A stretch of DNA of 64,000 nt from Sinonovacula constricta (lineage: Eukaryota > Mollusca > Bivalvia > Cardiida > Solecurtidae). The DNA is taken from contig CM017555.1 of NCBI GenBank assembly GCA_007844125.1, forward strand, positions 24,169,221 through 24,233,220, written 5' to 3'. How positions within the stretch are numbered: the first letter of the stretch is position 1; each line of letters starts with the position of its first letter. Below, piece after piece: positions 57,596-64,000 of the stretch. Both the position numbers and the translations under genes were made by a program. The notes beneath the pieces were generated by a model. It ran no database searches and was not told the origin of the DNA. It was given only the letters and a program-made list of their open reading frames with translations.

Positions 57596-58945
57596 TTAAA
57601 ATAACTTAAAGAAGTCTCTAAAATAATAGGTTTTCAACTTTTTCTTAAAAATATCCAATGTCTCAGATTCCCTAATTGCAATTGGCAATGTGTTCCACAA
57701 TTTCGGCCCCACAGTACGAAATCCCCTATCCCCGAAAGTTCTGCGTTTATTAAAAGGAGCAGAGTAGCTCAGCGAGGATTGGTCAGATGTTCTCAGATTT
57801 CGTGTCGGTATATGGTGTGACAGCAGCTCCATCAGGTAAACTGGTGCGTTGCCTCGAGAACAGTTGTACATGAATGTCATCATTTTAAATTCTATCCTCG
57901 CCTTTAAGGGCAACCAATGAAGGTCTAAGAGCGCTTGTCTCGAACTGTCATACTTTTTACGCTTGAGAATCAGTTTTGCACACATGTTTTGAATCCGTTG
58001 CATTTTGTTGAGATCGTACTGAGACACACCATATAGCACAACATTACAGTAGTCCAAGTGGGAGATAACCAACGACAAACAGAGGATCTCATTGGCTTCC
58101 CTTGTGAGGTATTTACGTATACTTTTTATTTTGAAGAAGTTAAACATAGAAGTTCTACATTTATGTTTTATATGTTCTTTGAAGTCAAGTGACTCGTCAA
58201 GAGAAGCTCCAAGATAACGAATGCACTTTTGTTTTTCAATGTTGTCATTTGCAATGTTAATAGAAGTAGTAACGCATTTGTCAAGCTGTTGTCGACTACC
58301 GAACATAATGAATTCTCTTTTCGATGTGTTCATTTTCAGTTTATTTTTATTCATCCAATCGTTTATAATCAGAGCGCATTGTTCAAGCTCTTGCATAGCG
58401 TTCCTTTCCGCCACAGGATTTGGACGAAAACGCGTGTTTGCCGTATGGTCGTCAGCGAACCCATACACTGTTACTGATGGTGGAATGACATCGAAAAGGG
58501 TCCCAGCGTACGTCAGATACAACAACGGCCCTAAACAACTTCCTTGAGGCACAGAACATTGTAGCTGGCGAAGCGTTGACGTCGATGAGCCTACCTTGAC
58601 ATAGCAGCTGCGTGGACGTAAGTACGAGTCGAGCCAATCCAACGCCGTACCGCAGACGCCGTACTGCTTCTCAAGGACGTCAAGCAAGATACTGTTATCC
58701 ACTGTATCAAATGCAGCAGATAGATCAATGGCAATAAGCGCTGTCACTTCCTGCTTTTCCATGCCGTCAAGGAGATCATTCACAAGACGTGACAAGGCTG
58801 ATTCACATGAGTGATGCCGTCTATAAGCCGACTGGTTCTTTGGCATAAGATTGCTCTCCTCAACGTGTATATTTAGTCTATATAGTGCGGCTTTCTCAAT
58901 CAATTTAGACAAGAAGGACAAATTGCTCACTGGTCTATAGTTTCA
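57596..58945 (-). pseudogene. CR1/L2-like reverse transcriptase
   Basis: A frame of 444 codons. Motifs in order: SFLSKLIEKAAL (residues about 4-15), NQSAYRRHHSCESAL (32-46), LIAIDLSAAFDTVD (65-78), SVPQGSCLGPLLY (125-137), the catalytic GFADDHTAN (156-164), RYLGASLDES (237-246), and a C-terminal part with LHWLPLKARIEFK and FGDRGFRTVGPKLWNTLP. In CR1 elements this enzyme copies element RNA at the nicked target. The open part is intact, but a stop immediately upstream separates it from the endonuclease. Confidence 0.85.
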
Positions 58946-59428
58946 GAACTCGAGTTCAAGGCCAATTTTCTTGATTAAAGGTCTGACAATCGCCTTTTTC
59001 CATTTAGACGGGAATACGCCCTGTTTCAACGAAAGATTCACCAATTTAGTAATAACAGATAATAGTTCAATCAAATGTAATTTCAAAATATTTGTTGGTA
59101 ACAAATCTAATTCGCATGATTTTGTCTGTAACTGGGTTATTAGCTTTTTTAATGTCTTCAGTAGTCAGCTCTTGAAATTTGTCAAAAATAGGTGTGTCTT
59201 TATAACATGGCTTGTGATTGTCGAAATCTTTCAAGGAGTAACGGATTTTCTGAATTTTATTCATAAAATTATCTGCAAATTTTTCAGCAAGACTAGTCTC
59301 ATCATGTTCAATTGGCATTGGATTTTCGGAATGCTTTCCAGTCAATTCTGATACAAACTTGTACAATTTTGTAGGATCACCTTTAGAGTCAAGAACTTTC
59401 TGGCTTAAGGCCGTACACTTTTCTTTAT

Positions 59429-60641
59429 TTATTTCATTTGTGTATTTATTACGAGCTTCTTTAATTGTTCATGTAGATGCGGATGTTTATGCTCTTTCCA
59501 AAGGCTCTCTGATCTGCGAAGTTTCCTCTTTAGAATTAAAATGGTTTCTGAAAACCAAGGTTTAGGAGCTCGGCTAATGATTCGTTTTTCTTGTAATGGG
59601 GCATGAATGTCAAGGACTCTTTTAACTTCGTCTTCGAATTGTTCCACAAAATTATCAACATTGTCCGTTTCAATTGAAATTTCCCGAAGATCTGCCGCAA
59701 AAGCATCTTTTTCTACATCCTTAAAGTTTCTAAAAGATATCGTTTTGCTACTAACTGATTCTTTTTCAACTTTTGTCACAATTTTTACTGAACAATGATC
59801 GGAAACAAAATTTCCAGGTTCGCATGATAAAACATCTACTCCATTCTCGGCTTCTGTCAGAACAAGGTCAAGGCTGCCCGCAACATGAGTACTGAAATTC
59901 ACATGCTGAACTAAACCCATGGCCGTCAAGGCATTACTGAATTCATCAATTGTACTGCTGTTTTCATGAATATGCAAGTTAAAATCGCTCATGATGGTTA
60001 GATTTGAATATACTGGAATAAGCTGTTCAATTTTGTTGACAAAGTCAGATACGAACTGCGTACATGAGGCTAACGAAGGAGGTCTATAAATTCCTATTAC
60101 GTGCATCGTAATACTCTTACAAATTAGCTGCCAAATGCCAATCTCAAAACTACTAGTTGATCCACATGAAATATTGCGCATGGTGATTCCGTTTCGTTAA
60201 GTCAAAGTTTTTCCGATTTGCTACACTGATTTTATATCCGTTCTGGTTTAGATCCGAAGATTCGTATTGATGCGGCTTCTCATCAGAATACCAAGTCTCA
60301 GTAAGAAGGGCAAAAACAATCTTTTCATCACGTAAAATTTGTCCTATTAAAGTATCCTTATTGACCGCCGAACGACAATTTATTGTCATGCATACTACTT
60401 TCTCATTAAGTCGATTAAAAACCTTCATAGTGTGTACTTTTGGATAGATGAGATTCCTTGTATCTACTCCGTTTGGATGCCAGAGGGGTTTTCGTTTGCC
60501 ACCCCTTTTCCCCCTCTGCCTTCTACGCACGATGTTTAGTTTGTTTAATATAGAATATAGTGAAGGATCGAGTCTTTGTAATCCGCTACTATTGTTCACC
60601 GTTGCGTAACAAATCTTTAATAACTGGTCACGGCTATACAC
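59429..60641 (-). pseudogene. CR1/L2-like endonuclease region, frameshifted
   Basis: Two overlapping frames. The upstream one (60641-60153) has a basic stretch RRRQRGKRGGKRK and INCRSAVNKDTLIGQIL and LLTETWYSDE, the first endonuclease motifs. The downstream one (60181-59429) has VIGIYRPPS, IMSDFNLHI, SLDLVLTE and FVSDHCSVKI, the remaining APE-type motifs. A frame change near 60170 separates them. Confidence 0.8.
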
Positions 60642-60660
60642 TCGTTTAACAGGTAATTGA

Positions 60661-61833
60661 TTTTCACGATAATTAAAAATGTCACTGCAATATACCTGAG
60701 AAAATTATTCCATTATTCCATATGAAATCATCCATCTTAAAGTAGAGATTACTACAATATAATAACACAAAACGATTCCAGCAACACTCATCCTTTCACA
60801 TTCAAAATCTCAGCACTCTCCAAATTGTCAATCCAGTACAAAACCAACGTTTTCACGAGCTCACAAATACACGTCTATCACATTCGGCGACCACTACACA
60901 TCCTATTTTATTACTAGTTTCCCGACACAAATTAAAGTTTAAAAAGTCAAGCTTTAAAATTACGAATAGATAAAATAATCGCTTTGCAAATAAATTGTAT
61001 AAAAGAAATAAAAGTTACCAAAGTCAAAATAGTAGCCAACACTGGATTCATGCGCTGACACCCTTTTATGTTTGAGATAGTCCAAACAGCATGCGCTGAT
61101 ATTTTCTTGTTTATATGGTCAGAAAAAAAATGAACTCGAACTAAAATTGTTAACTGCCGAGAACTACTTATTTTGAAATTTAACCACAATCTTGCACACA
61201 CATTCACACATACCTATGTCAATTCCTAACTAAAACAAAGCAATATATAACATACAAAGAAATATAATTTGTGAGAGCATATAAATGTGCAGCCAACACT
61301 TGGCGCATAAGCTGATATACATCTGATTTCAGCACCTCTACCACAAGTTAAGTTTTCTAAAATTTCTGTTTTACAAAATATTCGACGTCTTCGTTGTCGG
61401 TGTCTTTGTTAGTTGTCAATCATGTTTAAAATAGATTTCCATAAAAAACAAGGCTTTTCCGATAGCTTGCAATGCGTTTGTTATTTACCCGAATCTACGA
61501 CTGGTAATATCTTTTTGCATCTGTACATAATGTTAATTGTCAATGTTGCTATCTTACCATAATTAGAAGGTGTGTCTTTTTTCAACCGACAAAAAAGTTT
61601 AATTTGAGGTTTCAAATAAATATCATGAAAAAAACATTGATATTAATAACAGGACAATTACAAAAAGGGGGAAAAGACACATGACATAACCAAAAATATA
61701 CAACTGCTCTAATCTTGAAGCATGTTACAATGGCAAAAATCTATTTGTTAAAAAACACAACGTTTAAATGTATTTTTAAACAAAAATACCATAAATACTT
61801 TTTTCGTACTCAATTTTAATAATTATGCTCCAG
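60661..61833 (+). other. Intronic sequence, nothing recognised
   Basis: AT-rich DNA before exon q'. I searched for a match to micro-exon p and found none. The last 25 bases match the intron end of exon q. Confidence 0.4.
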
Positions 61834-62309
61834 TATACACCACCACTACAACCACTACTACTACCAGCAATCCCACCACTAGCAATTATCCGATTGTGCC
61901 GGTGGATGATATAATCGAAGATAACGATAACATTACATCTGGCGCTGAACTTACTGATGAGGAAAATGCCGCTACGGGCGGTCGAAACACAGTTACCGAT
62001 GGGGGAAATACCGCTACGGACGTCGGAAACACAGTTACCGAATGGGAAAATACCGCTATTGGCGCTGAAAACACCGTTTCTGAAGGCTTTAGCAAAGGAA
62101 TGCTTACAAGAAACGGCCTTGAAGAAAGCGATGTACCTTACAACCCGACAACCAGCATACCAACGACAACAAACACAGACACATTTGTTATTAAAGGATC
62201 TTTTGAACCAATTTTCCTAAAAATCGTATCAATTAAAAAAGTGTACAAATGTGCACGTGTGCCGGTAGCTTGGCGGTTTAATTGGAAATTTAGGACGATT
62301 CAGATCTAA
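61834..62309 (+). CDS. Locus 2 exon q', paralogue of exon q, donor site lost
   Basis: Starts after acceptor TTATGCTCCAG, with the shared upstream sequence ACTCAATTTTAAT. In phase 1 it opens with a Thr-rich stretch (YTTTTTTTTSNPTTSNY). VPVDD follows, an acidic part with an N-I-T sequon, then Asn/Thr/Gly repeats (ENAATGGRNTVTDG, GNTATDVGNTVTEW, ENTAIGAENTVSEG), then SDVPYNPTTSIPTTTNT, parallel to the end of exon q. Where exon q has its donor GT, this copy has AC (62179-62180). The frame reads on through sequence with tRNA-like boxes and stops at 62307-62309. Either the gene ends here with a new tail or it is a pseudogene. Confidence 0.65.
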
Positions 62310-62345
62310 ACTGGCGAAGTTCGAGTCTCTGTCGGGCAGGAAACT
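62255..62345 (+). mobile_element. tRNA-like SINE head
   Basis: An A-box-like GGTAGCTTGGCGGTT and a B-box-like AGTTCGAGTCTC are spaced as in a tRNA promoter. The cloverleaf is not intact. It overlaps the last codons of the extended exon q'. Confidence 0.45.
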
Positions 62346-62469
62346 TACACAGGAAGAATATTCTAAATGAAGAAATAGAAGAAGAAAACAGTAAATCAGT
62401 TTTGTCATTATATTAACCGTGATTTCCAAATCGTAATAATGATAAGATGATAATACAGGTGAAAGGTGA

Positions 62470-62650
62470 TAACTATGATGATGATGATAATGACGATGAT
62501 AATGACGATGATGATGATGATGATGATAATGGTCAACCAATCAAACTTTAAACGTGATGTTTTGAGGATGTGGTGGTGGAAGTTATGATGACGATGACGA
62601 CGATGATGATTGATTACGATGATGTTGTTGTTGATGATGATGATTGATGA
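62470..62650 (+). repeat. (GAT)n microsatellite tracts
   Basis: Two GAT-rich tracts. The His- and Ile-rich minus-strand frames are by-products. Confidence 0.9.
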
Positions 62651-63735
62651 AATACGTACATCCTGCATCACCGACCTCGTGCAGAACGTTTTATTGTTTC
62701 TGTGCCCAAAACCATCTGATCGCTGTAACACAGACTAGTCGTTCAGACGGGCTTATTGACTACTTGAAGTTGGGCAGATAAATGAATATAATTGCTATAA
62801 ATTCTTATCTTTAGAAAAATATGAATTTCAATTCGACTATTTTGCACTTGTTTAATCATAGTTTGCTCGCTGTTTTTATTGACATTTTATTAGTGAGTAT
62901 CGTGAAAATGTTGTGACAATTTCATCGCAATGACCTGTTTTTAATAATTTTGTATTTTTTTAAACCAAAATCCTAATTAAATTCTTAAATGTTTATATTT
63001 CTTCTCTTCCTCCTTTGTTTAAAAGAACATAGGCAATATAATTTAGTAAGAAAGTAAGACTGTGCTGTTAAAGTCGGTACAAAATAAACTCACTGAACGT
63101 CATATGAAAATGTTGTGTATCTAAATGGAGATATTGATTCATCATACATTAACGATGCAGATGCTTGCATGTTTTTTTCTTATTCTATTAGATAATACCA
63201 TCTTAGCCTTTAAGGATCAATTGTTTTCCGTAAAGGTAAATGCCTATATTGTATTTTAAGACGCACGCTTGTTCTTATAGTATTGTATAAACTGAATGCC
63301 AAATACAAGAGCCCTTCGTCTGTCCACAGCAACATACTGTAATATAATCATTTGACCATTACATATTGTGCATAAACAGTTGTATGCGTGTAGATTTGCT
63401 TTATAGTTTAATAAATAACACAAAAGATCTGATGTTTTTTCAATGCAAATATTTCACACAAGGACCTAAACACTCCATCTAATATTTACAATAATGTTTG
63501 ACATACATTACTTCACAGTGATGACGTGGCAATTTATGACTAATTATTATGTTGTTGTTTTTCAACATTGTATTAAAATATGTCTCTCACTTGTAAGAAA
63601 TCCCTTACCCAAATAAGAGGCATAACTATCGTGTATTAAAGTGAACTTTTTTTTTATAAATATTAAAAAATATTTATAGTCACGTGTAATCAAAATCAGA
63701 CTTAATTAAAAAAGCTTCAACTCGTTTTTTAACAG
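62651..63735 (+). other. 3' flank of locus 2, no gene recognised
   Basis: AT-rich DNA. The part 62888-62945 resembles the 3' flank of locus 1 (29275-29335). No counterpart of exon r was found. Confidence 0.4.
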
Positions 63736-63737
63736 TC

Positions 63738-63905
63738 TTGGCGTAATGATATGTTAATAGAGCGGTTTGACCTATAAGCCCACAGCCTACACACTTGGGT
63801 TCAATTCCAATACTGGGTTATAAATCTCCCCCCGCAATGCGGCATGTCAGGTGGTCCTACCCATGTTATCGTCTTTGGGTCTTTTTTACAGTTACAGCGT
63901 TAAGT
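63738..63905 (+). mobile_element. tRNA-derived SINE
   Basis: An A-box-like AATAGAGCGGTTTG and a good B box GGGTTCAATTCC (63797-63808), followed by 'ttacagcgttaagtcgccat'. The tRNA-like part does not close a full cloverleaf. Confidence 0.5.
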
Positions 63906-64000
63906 CGCCATTTTGATCATATATGTGCTGAATCGACTTTCTTAAGAAAATTAAACAAATGTCAGTTTATCACTTTATCATGTTTGTTCTGAGTTGTATT

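Larger units (their letters stand above)
57560..60660 (-). mobile_element. CR1/L2-like LINE, minus strand
   Basis: One element with endonuclease (60641 to about 59570), a linker region and reverse transcriptase (58930 to 57596) in order. Frame changes separate the parts, and one TGA (58943-58945) lies just before NYRPVSNLSFL. The RT type matches CR1/L2-like elements of animals. It lies between the two recognised exons of locus 2. Confidence 0.8.

Overview
The window is AT-rich, intron-dominated eukaryotic DNA, most likely from a bivalve mollusc. The evidence is a V-type tRNA-derived SINE (about 5275-5580) of a kind common in molluscs, a dispersed repeat starting with stacked GTCCGTC triplets (3955-5083), several LINE types, and many trinucleotide and minisatellite arrays. 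The species cannot be named from the sequence. There is no prokaryotic-type gene organisation, and most open frames are shadows of tandem repeats.

Region 1 (1-29210, plus strand) is read as the 3' part of one long gene whose 5' end lies outside the window. It consists of very small exons (6-60 nt, plus one of 288 nt). Each is bounded by an AG acceptor and a GT donor, each is a multiple of three, and each starts with the last two bases and ends with the first base of a codon, so every intron is phase 1. The product is Thr/Ser/Pro-rich and mucin-like, with a Gly/Asn/Thr repeat domain (24653-24940) and a stop codon two bases into the last exon (28612-28616). This resembles the micro-exon genes known from schistosomes. 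A block of exons is tandemly duplicated (7319-11430 and 13062-16619, with a third fragment at 18390-18640). The introns hold a purine-rich minisatellite (835-3235), 21-bp minisatellites (13335-14205 and 16619-18350), TTAA-flanked MITEs and a decayed pogo/Tigger transposase.

Region 2 (29.2-45.7 kb) contains no gene I can support. It holds a 15-bp minisatellite, a pair of inverted arms (32.08-33.15 and 43.77-45.15 kb), an old Tx1/L1-like LINE on the minus strand interrupted by a better preserved minus-strand LINE (35.59-39.28 kb), and copies of a short element with direct terminal repeats.

Region 3 (46.2-52.4 kb) is a plus-strand LINE with an ORF1 (coiled coil plus RNA-binding type) and a broken endonuclease/RT ORF2. 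It carries a 581-bp internal duplication and an insertion of the short direct-repeat element.

Region 4 (52.4-64.0 kb) has a heat-shock-element-like cluster (54374-54410), one candidate micro-exon (56687-56701), a minus-strand CR1/L2-like LINE (57.56-60.66 kb) and a clear paralogue (61834-62309) of the 288-nt exon of Region 1. In this second locus the donor site is lost, so the frame runs into tRNA-like sequence and stops.

All exon calls rest on splice-site reading and phase consistency by eye. RNA-seq would be decisive.
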